Source of the DNA: Gallionella sp.
GTDB taxonomy: Bacteria > Pseudomonadota > Gammaproteobacteria > Burkholderiales > Gallionellaceae
Direction: 5' to 3'
Length of the DNA stretch: 64,000 nt
Assembly (NCBI GenBank): GCA_028687575.1
Contig: JAQTZW010000013.1
Span: 1-64,000, forward strand
This document shows positions 1-9,400 of this stretch, one piece after another (position 1 is the first letter of the stretch; every line of letters starts with the position of its first letter). A program made the position numbers and the translations under genes. The notes beneath the pieces were generated by a model. It did not search any database. It saw only the letters and a program-made list of their open reading frames with translations, and was not told the origin of the DNA.

Positions 1-85
1 ACGGTTTTTTAACCAAAGGCGATTCCAGATAGGATTTGAAATCGTCGGAATGCAAAAACGTGCTGAAAGCCACGTCAATAAAGGG

Positions 86-766
86 CTACAGCGAAATGAA
101 CTTAAAATCTACCGGACAGTAGTGATCCACGGAATATATTTCTCCGCCCTGCCCCGAAAGCTCCCCGGTTTGATTGCCACTGGCTACATCCCACAGGCGC
201 ACGGTCTTGTCCCATCCGCCGGACACCAGTTTTTTGCCGTCGGCTGAAAACCTGATAGCCGAGATCACCCCTTGATGACCATGCAACACCTGCGGCGCGC
301 TGTTGTCGGCCAGGTTCCAGATCAGGATGCCTTTCAAACATCCCGCAGCGACATGCATCCCGTGGAACGCCACGGCGTAACAACTGCTGTATTCCGGCAG
401 GGTGATCGTGCGCGCAAGATAGCCCGTCGCCACATCCCATATCTTCACGCCGTCGTGCCACTCCTGCGACACCGACACCAACTGGGTTCCATCGGAGGAA
501 TAGGCGACGCCTGATACCTTGCCCTGATGCCCGGCCAATGTCCTGAGTTCGCGACCGCTGGAAAAACTCCATATCTTGACCGAATGGTCATCCCCGCCGG
601 TGGCGATGGTCTTGCCATCGGGCGCCACTGCCAGCGTATTGATCGCCTCCAGATGCCCGATCTGGACGACCAGACGCGCCCCCTCGGCAGGCGCTTCTGC
701 CGCCTGAACCGACAGTCCCCACAACAATGCGCAGCCTGAGGACAGCAGCCTTCTATGCCATTTCAT
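86..766 (-). CDS. Truncated secreted WD40-repeat protein
   Basis: The 226-aa product starts with a Sec signal peptide (residues 1-22, ending VQA-AE). About four WD40 blades follow, marked by VKIWSF, VKIWDV, ILIWNL and VRLWDV. Its opening (RLVVQIGHLEAIN) matches the start of the large WD40-caspase at 1949-6445 (RLVVQTGHGGEIN), so it is a paralogue. Four blades are too few for a closed propeller, and the protein stops abruptly after GGEIY in a tail that does not look like WD40. The frame beyond the stop stays open to the window edge. A truncated or frameshifted relic of a longer WD40 or WD40-caspase gene is the most likely reading. It overlaps the upstream gene by 4 bp (ATGA), so the two are probably translationally coupled. 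Confidence 0.75.
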   Translation of the reverse strand: MKWHRRLLSSGCALLWGLSVQAAEAPAEGARLVVQIGHLEAINTLAVAPDGKTIATGGDDHSVKIWSFSSGRELRTLAGHQGKVSGVAYSSDGTQLVSVSQEWHDGVKIWDVATGYLARTITLPEYSSCYAVAFHGMHVAAGCLKGILIWNLADNSAPQVLHGHQGVISAIRFSADGKKLVSGGWDKTVRLWDVASGNQTGELSGQGGEIYSVDHYCPVDFKFISL

Positions 767-1722
767 TGCAATCGCTCCACCGCATGGCGCAACTCGGCCA
801 ACAGTCGCCGTTTATGTTCCTCGCTCAAGGCACCCCCTGTCGCAACCGTGAATGAAATCACTGCCCGGTTGCCGGTATAGATGTAAATTTCCGCGCCGGT
901 TTTGCCAAAACGCCCATAGGCGGCTTTGCCCAGGTCGGGAATGTCTTCACGGCTGGCCGACGAGTCATCCGCTGTAGAGACTGGACTCTCTTTCATCAGA
1001 TTCCAGAACCTCTCATCCATGCCCTGCGTCACCTGAATGGTTATCCCATAAACATCGCGTCCATATATTTCTATCCGGCAGACAGCGTTGGGAGAATCTG
1101 GCGCGATATTGCGAACATGCACGGCAAGCGCTTCTTGCAATCCGTCCAGCGGGACCAGTGCGCAGGGAGAATCCGCACTCAACGCCGCCACCTGCTCGCG
1201 GACGGACTGCCCCGCTTGCTGCAGCAGCCGTGCATCCAGGCGCGCCAGCGCCACGCTGGTTAATTGCAATAATCTTGCACGGGATTCGTCCGACAATTTG
1301 CCAAATACCGTGATTTCCAGTCGCTGCCCGCCCTGCGTCCAGACGACCGGACCGAACTGGCTCCAGTAGGCGGCACGGCCAAGCTCCCTGATCGCCTGTT
1401 CCGGGGTTTGGTTTCCCAGCGCCCAGATTTCCGGGCCGATATTGTCGTAGACCGTAATGGAAAGGCCGTGCACTTCATCGCCGGTAATATCGAGATTGCA
1501 ATAATCCACTTGTTGCTCAGGATGAACGGCGGTCACCACCAGATCGAAAGTCGCTTCCAGTTCCTGGATGGAAAAGAAATCGCATGAATAATGGGGCGTT
1601 GGAGTACCACTGCTGGGCTGTGTGTCGGCACATGCGACATCCGGTAGCAGGATTGCGCATGCCATCAGGAAGGATAAGAGCAAGATATCCGCCAGCATTG
1701 TTTTGCCTGATCTATTTATCAC
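763..1722 (-). CDS. Secreted protein with two tandem copies of an unknown domain
   Basis: I chose the GTG start at 1722 because AGGAGA lies 6 nt upstream; an in-frame ATG at 1698 is the alternative. A hydrophobic signal segment (LADILLLSFLMACAILL) leads to a cleavage site near ACA-DT. The mature part has two similar halves. Each has an early Cys, then a C-x-(I/L)-x-I strand followed by a GxxVxGxxI motif, a GxAAYxxFG motif, and a final helix. Compare GRAAYWSQFG with GKAAYGRFG, and LSDESRARLL with LSEEHKRRLL. No family is recognised with confidence. It sits between the WD40-caspase and the truncated WD40 gene on the same strand, so a shared transcript is likely. Function unknown. Confidence 0.75.
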   Translation of the reverse strand: MINRSGKTMLADILLLSFLMACAILLPDVACADTQPSSGTPTPHYSCDFFSIQELEATFDLVVTAVHPEQQVDYCNLDITGDEVHGLSITVYDNIGPEIWALGNQTPEQAIRELGRAAYWSQFGPVVWTQGGQRLEITVFGKLSDESRARLLQLTSVALARLDARLLQQAGQSVREQVAALSADSPCALVPLDGLQEALAVHVRNIAPDSPNAVCRIEIYGRDVYGITIQVTQGMDERFWNLMKESPVSTADDSSASREDIPDLGKAAYGRFGKTGAEIYIYTGNRAVISFTVATGGALSEEHKRRLLAELRHAVERLQ

Positions 1723-1772
1723 CCACCATCTCCTGTCTTTCGGCCCGTTGCAATCCTGAGAACGAACGGTTT

Positions 1773-1898
1773 TTAGGTGCTGTTCACCTCGCTCAGGCAT
1801 CCATCCGGAGATAAGGGAAAATTCAGGGGCAGTAACCGAAACGAGCACAACCGAGGAGTCTGCCTAGCCATCTCGAATATCAGTCGCAAGTATTTCAT
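1773..1898 (-). CDS. Possible 41-aa small ORF, perhaps a gene remnant
   Basis: A 42-codon frame starts with ATG at 1898 behind a strong AAGGAAGG ribosome-binding site. The product begins MKYLRLIFEMARQ. It lies in the 226-bp space between the WD40-caspase stop and the next gene. The strong site and signal-like start suggest the 5' end of a lost paralogue whose body has been deleted, or a leader peptide. Nothing recognisable follows the first 12 residues. Confidence 0.25.
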   Translation of the reverse strand: MKYLRLIFEMARQTPRLCSFRLLPLNFPLSPDGCLSEVNST

Positions 1899-1948
1899 CT
1901 TTCCTTCCTTGTTACGAATTCACAGGGTTAGTTCAGCTCGCACCCGAA

Positions 1949-4900
1949 CTACCTTTGCCCCGCCGCCACCTCGACCTGCCTACGCTTCTTGGCGAAGTCG
2001 AACAACGCCGGCTGTTGCGCCGGTCTGGACTTGCCGCCTGCACTGGCGCTGACGCGCACTGCGCTGCGGTCATCGCTGCCACGGTTGGCCACGTGCACAT
2101 GGCCGGTCTTCACCTCTTCCGCCAGTTGCGGCACGCGATCCACGCCATATCTCAGCCATTCGTCCAGCATGATCTTGCTGTCCTTGGGTTCGCGGTCGGC
2201 GTTGAAGGCATCGAGTCCGTCGGTGACGAGGCTGAAACTGAGCAAACCCTGCTTGAGCTGGTCGTTCTCCAACGCGTATTCGTCGGCCTGACTGGCCGCG
2301 AGGATGCGCATGCCTTTGTCGAACGACAGCTGACCCAGACCCCGGCTGCCCATCGGGCCAGGCTTGAAGCCGTCGCCCTGGACGCTGGCAGCCGATTGGC
2401 AGGCATCCACGATCAGGGTCATGTCGCCGGCATCCACGTCTCTCAGCCAGTGGGAGAGTTCGGCGCTGGAGATGCTGTGTTGTTTGAGGGCTTCGGTGAT
2501 GGTCTTGCCGTCTTTTGTTCCGGTGTCCTGGTTGATGAGGTAGAAGTTGCCGGAATCATCCGCAAAGCCGTGACCGGAGAATGTCAGCAGGATGAGGTCG
2601 TCGGGGGTGGCGGTCTGGAGTTGGTCGCTTCCCTGGATGGTGGTCAGCGCGGTGCTGGCTTGTGGGCTGAGAGGCTTGCCGGCAAGTTTGTCGAGGATGG
2701 CGTGGAGTGCGGCTTTGTCGGCGTGGTGTTGGTCGCCATCGGAGATGAGGGAGAGCGCAACGATGTCCAAATATTGGCCGGTCTTGCCCAGTTTGTCGCT
2801 GACGCTCTGACGAACCAGTCGCGCGTCGTTGGCGGCAAACTTGAGGTTCCAGGCGGGGTTGTCGTGCTGGTTGACACCCATGCTGATGACATAGGCGCGG
2901 CCTTTGCGGGCGACGAGGGTGCTGGGCGCATGGTAGCTGGTACGGACGGTGTTGCTCTTGACCCGGTCGTCGTTGAAGGCGTAGGCGGAAAAGGTGATGT
3001 CCTGGTCGGCCTTGTGGCTGGGCAGGAGGACGTTGAAGGTCTTCTGGAATGGCTTAACGCCCTGCTCCACCACTTTGCCGTCAATGTACCCCACCAACTG
3101 CCCGTCGCGGAACAGGTGCAGGTCATGGACGGCGGTCTTCATCGGCACGGCACGGCCATCGCGCTGATATTCCTTCTGATTACCGGAGACTTCGACGGTG
3201 ACATTCACGCGTTCGGTGTCCTTGGGGTCGGCCACTACGCTGAGGAGTTTGACTTCGGGCTGGACACGGTTCTTGTCCATTACCTTGGGAACGGGACGGA
3301 ATTTCTCGCCATTCAAAATACGCGCCAATAGCTTAGGCTCGTAATAGTCCTTCATAAACGCTTCTAGGGGAACAGGGGTAAATAGATCGTCCGGCATAAC
3401 CCAGTGCAAGCCCTTGATCTCTTCCAGGTCGGAGGTGTCGAAACGCCCCTCCGTATCAGTCACAACCCAACTGCCGTCGGTGAAGGAATAAAGTGAGGCC
3501 AGCACTGCGCCATCCGAGACGCGCCAGAGTGTGGCGGAGCCATCTGTACTTCCTGAAAATAGCCAACGCGCATCAGGAGAAAAACTGATAGATGTCATCT
3601 CCCCTCCGTGATCAGGCAGAACACGCAGTTCCCGTCCCGTTGCAACATCCCAGATGCGCAATGTTCTATCCTTGCTGCCAGATGCAAGCAGCCGCCCATC
3701 GGGAGAAAACGTCAATACGGTTATATCACCCCGATGTCCGGAAACATTTTTCAGCACATGATTGCGCGGTGTCCCCAACGTTGCGACAACCTCTCCCGTA
3801 GCAACATTCCAAAGTAAAATCGCATCTCCATTGCCGTTAGATGCCAACAAATGCCCATCAGGGCTAAATGCCAGCGTGTCCATTATGAATTTTTCTTTAC
3901 GATCCAGCTGCTCTACTCGCTTGCCTGTCGCTGCATCAAATAAATCAATACTGGCACCCTGAGTTGCGGCTATCGTTTTTCCGTCATTTGTGATGGACAC
4001 TGTCTTGATGCTCTCTCCAAGCGTCAACGTTTGCAGCTCACGCTTGGTCAATACATCCCACAAACGAATCTTGTTGCCATGTGCAGAAACCAGCTTCTTT
4101 CCATCTCCTGTCAATGCAATCGAGTTAACAGCAAATTCAGAATTTATGTCCCCTGGATAACTTCCAAGATCGGCCAATTTGTTTCCGCTATTCACATCCC
4201 ATAACTTAACCCAGTCGCTGCCGCCTGTAGCCAGAGTGAGACTATCCGGGAACGCTGCCACGGCAGAGATTTGCATGAGGAACGACAATTTACCCAACGT
4301 CAATTGATTCCCAGCACCGGCATCCCAAACCCTTGCAAGGCCATCCTTTCCTCCGGTAGCAAAGCTACCACCCTTTGAGGAAACGTTGACCGCTCTTACC
4401 GCACTTCCGAATCCTTGTACAATTTTCGTGTCATTGGCAAATTCGGTATCCAGCACCGCAAGGATATCTGGGGCAACAACTGCAATTAACTTCCCGTTGG
4501 GCGAGAAAGACACCGAGTCAGGAAAATAAGATTTCAATGTTTGCAGTAGCTTCCCGTTTGCAGTGTCCCACAGCCTAACTCCCCACTCCGGGTCGCGAGT
4601 AATCGCTCTTGAGCCATCAGATGACAAGATGAGGGATGAATAAGGGGATTGTGGGTTCAGATATGAGATTTGTTTACCACTCTCGATATCCCAAAAGAAA
4701 AATTTAAGATTGTCGTCTGACTTCGATACGAGTATCCGCCCATCTGCACTGCTCTGCCAATCAAGTGGAGGTTTTTCGTGTACCAGCTTGATTATCTTCT
4801 TACTCGATAAATCCAGCACATTAAGCACATTCCTATCACTATCCTGTCTCACAATTTTGGTGTTCGACCATGCCAACTGCTCCCACGTTCCTTGCAACAA

Positions 4901-6445
4901 CTCCTGCCCGTTATTCAATATGCCATAGGATATCAACACTTCTTCCCAGGTCGTCGTATCCCAGATTTCCGTCGTGCTGATGATGTTTTCTGATTTAAGA
5001 TATTTTCCATTCTCGATAAAAGATAACTTTTTTGTAAAAGTAAAAAGATTTTTTACCTGCTGTCCCGTACTGACATCCCAAATTCTCACGACATTATCTT
5101 GCCCGGCTGATGCCAGCATCCGTCCATCTGGTGAGATGGCAAGCGAAATAACGCCCCCTTTGTGACCAGTAAAAATCTGCACCTCTTTACCAGAATTTAT
5201 CTCCCTGCATCTGATCGTTCCATCACCATCACTTGCAAAAACGCTGCCACCATCAGGGGAAAATATCACCACCCTGTGTTCCAAGTCCCTTCCCGACTTG
5301 GAAATCTTGAGAGTCGCGGTACTCCCATCTGCTGGCACTTCAAGCATGCGCTGTTTCATGGCACGAGAAACATCCCAGATTCTAATTACATCCTTCGAAG
5401 TAATGGATCCTTCATAATTAAATCGGTAATACCCTTTAACAAAGGATATGACTCGGCTGCCATCACCGACCAGAATCACAGCATGATCACTTCCGCTGCC
5501 GCCATCATCAATTGAGCGCAGTTTCTTTCCAGTGGCTACATCAAAAAAAGTTAGCGGAAGTCCAACTCCTCCTGCCACGATAGACTTACCATCACCAGAA
5601 AAAGCGACTGAAACATCATATGAATGATTAACGATGAAACTTGATAACTTACCGCCGGTGGCCACATCCCATATCGCGATTTCCTGGCTATTACCTACAC
5701 CACTTGAGACATTCTCCTGTGCTGAGACTAGCAGCTTGCCGTCACTCGATAAATCTACAGCCACACCGAACCTCTCACTACTGGCATTACCGAAGCTACG
5801 AATAATTTTGCCGGTAACCGCATCCCATTGCCTGACCACGCCGTCGCGGCTGCCAGCAACCAGATAGCGCCCATCGGCAGAGTAGGCGAGAGATGCCAGG
5901 TTATCGCTCACACTCTTGTTATCACTCACGGGTTCAAATTTAGTAATTAGCTGTCCCGTCTCAACTGACCATACCTTGATTTCATGCCAACAAGCTGCTG
6001 CAATTTTTGTCCCATCTGGCGAGAACTTGACTACACCGCCACAGCCGCTCATCGAACGGATTTCATTTCCGGAGACAACATCCCAAATCTTTATATCATC
6101 GCTTTTCCCATCCCCTACCCCCTCGTCCGAAACCAGTTTGCTGCCATCAGGGGAAAATGCAACGGATACAACTTTGTCAGTGTTTCCTCGCAAAGTGCGT
6201 AACTGCCTTCCGGATTCGGCATCCCATAAAATAACCGCAAAATCGCTACCGCCTGTTGCAATAACCCGCCCATCCTGAGTCGCCGCCAAAGCGTTTATTT
6301 CTCCCCCGTGCCCCGTTTGCACCACCAGTCTGGGCTTGTCCGGCTCATCCTGCCCAGCCTCTTTGGCTGGTTCCGCATAAGCCGCAATAGTCCCCAGCAA
6401 AAAAACTCCTGCCAGTAGCACCTTCACTAGTCTGTTCATCGCCAT
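1949..6445 (-). CDS. Exported WD40-repeat protein with caspase-like (peptidase C14) domain
   Basis: The start is ATG 6445, where GGGAGAGA sits 5 nt upstream; upstream in-frame starts lack this and run into the preceding gene. A Sec signal peptide ends near residue 25 (IAAYA-EP). Residues about 35-980 hold some 18-20 WD40-like blades (repeated SPDG, IWDV and LWDV), enough for two or three propellers. A linker of about 200 residues leads to a C-terminal caspase-like domain. His1292 in FSGHG and Cys1349 in DACQS form the expected dyad, so it should be an active cysteine peptidase. WD40-caspase fusions are known; a clear export signal is notable. It follows the 1395-aa TPR-CHAT gene, whose stop lies 53 bp upstream, so the two probably form one operon. 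The role of the propellers as a sensor is inferred. Confidence 0.9.
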   Translation of the reverse strand: MAMNRLVKVLLAGVFLLGTIAAYAEPAKEAGQDEPDKPRLVVQTGHGGEINALAATQDGRVIATGGSDFAVILWDAESGRQLRTLRGNTDKVVSVAFSPDGSKLVSDEGVGDGKSDDIKIWDVVSGNEIRSMSGCGGVVKFSPDGTKIAAACWHEIKVWSVETGQLITKFEPVSDNKSVSDNLASLAYSADGRYLVAGSRDGVVRQWDAVTGKIIRSFGNASSERFGVAVDLSSDGKLLVSAQENVSSGVGNSQEIAIWDVATGGKLSSFIVNHSYDVSVAFSGDGKSIVAGGVGLPLTFFDVATGKKLRSIDDGGSGSDHAVILVGDGSRVISFVKGYYRFNYEGSITSKDVIRIWDVSRAMKQRMLEVPADGSTATLKISKSGRDLEHRVVIFSPDGGSVFASDGDGTIRCREINSGKEVQIFTGHKGGVISLAISPDGRMLASAGQDNVVRIWDVSTGQQVKNLFTFTKKLSFIENGKYLKSENIISTTEIWDTTTWEEVLISYGILNNGQELLQGTWEQLAWSNTKIVRQDSDRNVLNVLDLSSKKIIKLVHEKPPLDWQSSADGRILVSKSDDNLKFFFWDIESGKQISYLNPQSPYSSLILSSDGSRAITRDPEWGVRLWDTANGKLLQTLKSYFPDSVSFSPNGKLIAVVAPDILAVLDTEFANDTKIVQGFGSAVRAVNVSSKGGSFATGGKDGLARVWDAGAGNQLTLGKLSFLMQISAVAAFPDSLTLATGGSDWVKLWDVNSGNKLADLGSYPGDINSEFAVNSIALTGDGKKLVSAHGNKIRLWDVLTKRELQTLTLGESIKTVSITNDGKTIAATQGASIDLFDAATGKRVEQLDRKEKFIMDTLAFSPDGHLLASNGNGDAILLWNVATGEVVATLGTPRNHVLKNVSGHRGDITVLTFSPDGRLLASGSKDRTLRIWDVATGRELRVLPDHGGEMTSISFSPDARWLFSGSTDGSATLWRVSDGAVLASLYSFTDGSWVVTDTEGRFDTSDLEEIKGLHWVMPDDLFTPVPLEAFMKDYYEPKLLARILNGEKFRPVPKVMDKNRVQPEVKLLSVVADPKDTERVNVTVEVSGNQKEYQRDGRAVPMKTAVHDLHLFRDGQLVGYIDGKVVEQGVKPFQKTFNVLLPSHKADQDITFSAYAFNDDRVKSNTVRTSYHAPSTLVARKGRAYVISMGVNQHDNPAWNLKFAANDARLVRQSVSDKLGKTGQYLDIVALSLISDGDQHHADKAALHAILDKLAGKPLSPQASTALTTIQGSDQLQTATPDDLILLTFSGHGFADDSGNFYLINQDTGTKDGKTITEALKQHSISSAELSHWLRDVDAGDMTLIVDACQSAASVQGDGFKPGPMGSRGLGQLSFDKGMRILAASQADEYALENDQLKQGLLSFSLVTDGLDAFNADREPKDSKIMLDEWLRYGVDRVPQLAEEVKTGHVHVANRGSDDRSAVRVSASAGGKSRPAQQPALFDFAKKRRQVEVAAGQR

Positions 6446-6498
6446 GTTGATCTCTCCCGTTTCTTGTTCTAGCCCTGCCAGCCATCCACCATCAGCTA

Positions 6499-9400
6499 TC
6501 ACCTACCCTGCACGATGAACGGCGCCCACAGGGCGGGGCTGGCGTAGCCTTTCTTCTTCCGCAGGTCGGCGATGGTGGCGAGTTGCGCCTGGCGCAGCGC
6601 CTGCGCCGGGGGCTTGTGGTTGCCGTATTCCTTGTACAGTTGTTGCATCTGCTGGGCGGTGACGGCATCGCTCACCGGCCACAGGCTCATGATGAGGTTC
6701 TTCGCACCGGCCAGCGCAAAGGCGCGGCGAAGGCCGAATACGCCTTCGCCGGATTTGACGTCTCCCCTGCCCGTCTCGCAGGCGGAGAGGGTGACCAGTT
6801 CGGTGCCGTGCAGGTCCATGCCGGATACTTCCAGCGCAGTGAGCAGGCCGTCGCGTTCGCCTTGCGCTTCGCTGGCATGGTTGGCGCCGGCCAATGCCAG
6901 GCCGGAACGGACCAGGGGGTTTTCGTAGTTTTTGGGCAGGGCGACGGGTTGGTCGGTCTTGATGCGGCTGGCACCGCGGGTGCCTTCGGACAGGCCGATC
7001 TGGTCTTGCAGGAAGAAGCCGTGGGTGGCGAGGTGGAGCACTTTGGGGCGTTTCATGGTCAGGACGGAGTCTTCGGTGGCGTCTTTGCCGATGACGATGG
7101 TCTGCCTGCCTTTCAGGTAGCCGGGGACTTGCTGCGCTTCTTTCTCGGTGCCGGGGAGTGGGCCGAATTGCATGGTGAAGCCGCCGGAGCGGGTGGCGCT
7201 ATTGGTGGATGCAAGGTCACTACTTTGAGCTGCACTTTGCAGATCGAAGCGGGGGTTGGCGGCCAGATACAGGTCGAGTTCGGGTTTGATGCCGGTGTCG
7301 CCTTTGGCGAGGTCGCGCCCGCTGGTGACGTAGATGACTTGTTTGCGTTCGATCAGGTAGCTGCCGTCTGTGTCCTGCATGGCGGCGAAGGGGACGAGGT
7401 TGAGCAGGCCGTCGGGGCTGAAGACGACTTTAGCTGCTTCGCCCACCGCCGCTGCCAGGGGTTGCCAGAGTTTTGCGTCCAGAGTCTGGCTGGCAGTTTT
7501 CTGTTCGGCTTCCTTGTTGCGGATGTCGCTTAAGGCGGCGATGGCGGGTTGGACGGATTTTTCCAATGCTTCAGCGTTGCCGAGATCAACGAGTTTGACG
7601 GTGCCGTCGCCTTTGAGGATGAAGGCGAGATAGCGCCAGGTATTTCCTCGTATTCCTTGATCCCAATCGTAATCACGTATTTTGACGAATTCGATCAGGG
7701 CGGCATCCTTGCCCAAGGACTGGGCGACTTCTTTTGAGGTGAGTTTGCGTTGTTTGAATTCTTCGGCTACCAGGGCGCTCTTGGAGGCGATCTTTGCTTC
7801 GAGTTGGGCGATGGCGCCCTGATATTGTTTGAGTTTGGCCTGATAATCCTCAGAACTCATCTTCTCGGGTTTGTTCTGCAGCAGTTTGGAGAATTGGGCG
7901 CGTTGGGCGGCGAGGTCGTCCCATATCTTTTTGGTGTCGGGATCGAGGCTGCGGGCGATGGCTTCCTGTTGCCGGGCCTGGGCGTCGAAGACGATGCCTT
8001 TGCGGGAGAGCACCAAGTCCAGACCGGCGCGGATAGCGGCAGCATTAGTAGGGAGTTGGCGGTGAATAAAAGACAGCATGGCGTGGTAGCTCGCCTCCTG
8101 CATTTGTACGAATTGCAACTTCTGCTGTTCGGTCAGGATAGGGAAGGTTCGGTCGATGATGTGATCAACAATGCGCTGGCTTCTTGCGAATAAATTCAAC
8201 GCCTCATTCGATTTGTGTTGGACAGCCAGCAGAGATGCCAGATTATCCAAGCTGGAAGCGGTATCCGCATGTTCTTGTCCGAGGGTTTTTTCGCTGATCG
8301 TCAAAGCACGCTGATACAACGGCAGCGCCTGATCGTACTGACCTAGCATTTGGTACAAGGTCGCCAGATTGTTCAGGCTAATGGCGGTATCGGCATGTTC
8401 CGGGCCGAGGGCTTTTTCGGTGATCGTCAAAGCGCGCTGATACAACGGTAACGCCTGATCGTATTGCCCAAGGTCGAAGTACAAGAACCCCAGATTATTA
8501 AGGCCGATAGCGGTATGAGTGTTTTCTGAACCAAATACTTTCTCTTTAATCGCCAAGCTGCGTTTGAGCATCGGCAGAGCCAGGTCGTACTGGCCTGAGG
8601 TTTGGTATAGCAGCGCCAAATTACTCAGGCCAATGGCAGTATATTCATGCTCCGGGCCGAGGACTTTTTCGTTGATCGCCAAGGCGCGCTGATATAGGGG
8701 CAGCGCCTTATCGTACTGGCCGAGGGTTTTGTACAACATCGCCAGATTGTTCAGGATGATGGCCGTGTCAGCATGTTCCTGGCCGAGCACTTTTTCGCGG
8801 ATCGTCAGCGCGCGTTGGTACAACGGCAGCGCCTTGTTGTATTGACCGATAATCCTGTAGAACTCCGCCAGATTATTCAAACTTTGAGCAATATCGGTGT
8901 GTTCCTGGCCGAGCACTTTTTCGCGGATCGCCAGCGCGCGTTGGTACAGCGGCAACGCTTGGTCGTACTGGCCAAGGGTTTTGTACAACCCTGCCAGGTT
9001 GTTCAGGCTTTGTGCCGTATCCGTATGTTCCGGGCCGAGGACTTTTTCGCGGATCGTCAGCGCGCGCTGGTACAGCGCCAGTGCTTGCTCGTACTGTCCA
9101 AGCGACTCATAAACCAATGCCAAATTATTCAAGCTCTGCGCGGTATCAGCATGTTCCGGGCCGAGCACTTTTTCGCGGATCGCCAGTGCGCGCTGATGCA
9201 ACGGCAGCGCCTTGTCGTACTGGCCGAGGTCATCATACAAGCGTGCAAGATTATTCAGGCTGGTGGCGGTAGTAGCATGATCCGGACCGGGTACTTTTTC
9301 GCGGATCGTCAGGGCACGCTGGTACAACGGCAGCGCCTTGTCGTGTTGCCCCAGATTCTTATACAGAAGTGCCAAATTATTCAGGAGGGTGGCCGTATAG

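Noticed and set aside
1955..3331. Plus-strand open frame of 458 codons
   Set aside because: It lies antisense to the caspase part of the WD40-caspase gene. That strand has clear domains, and this frame has none.
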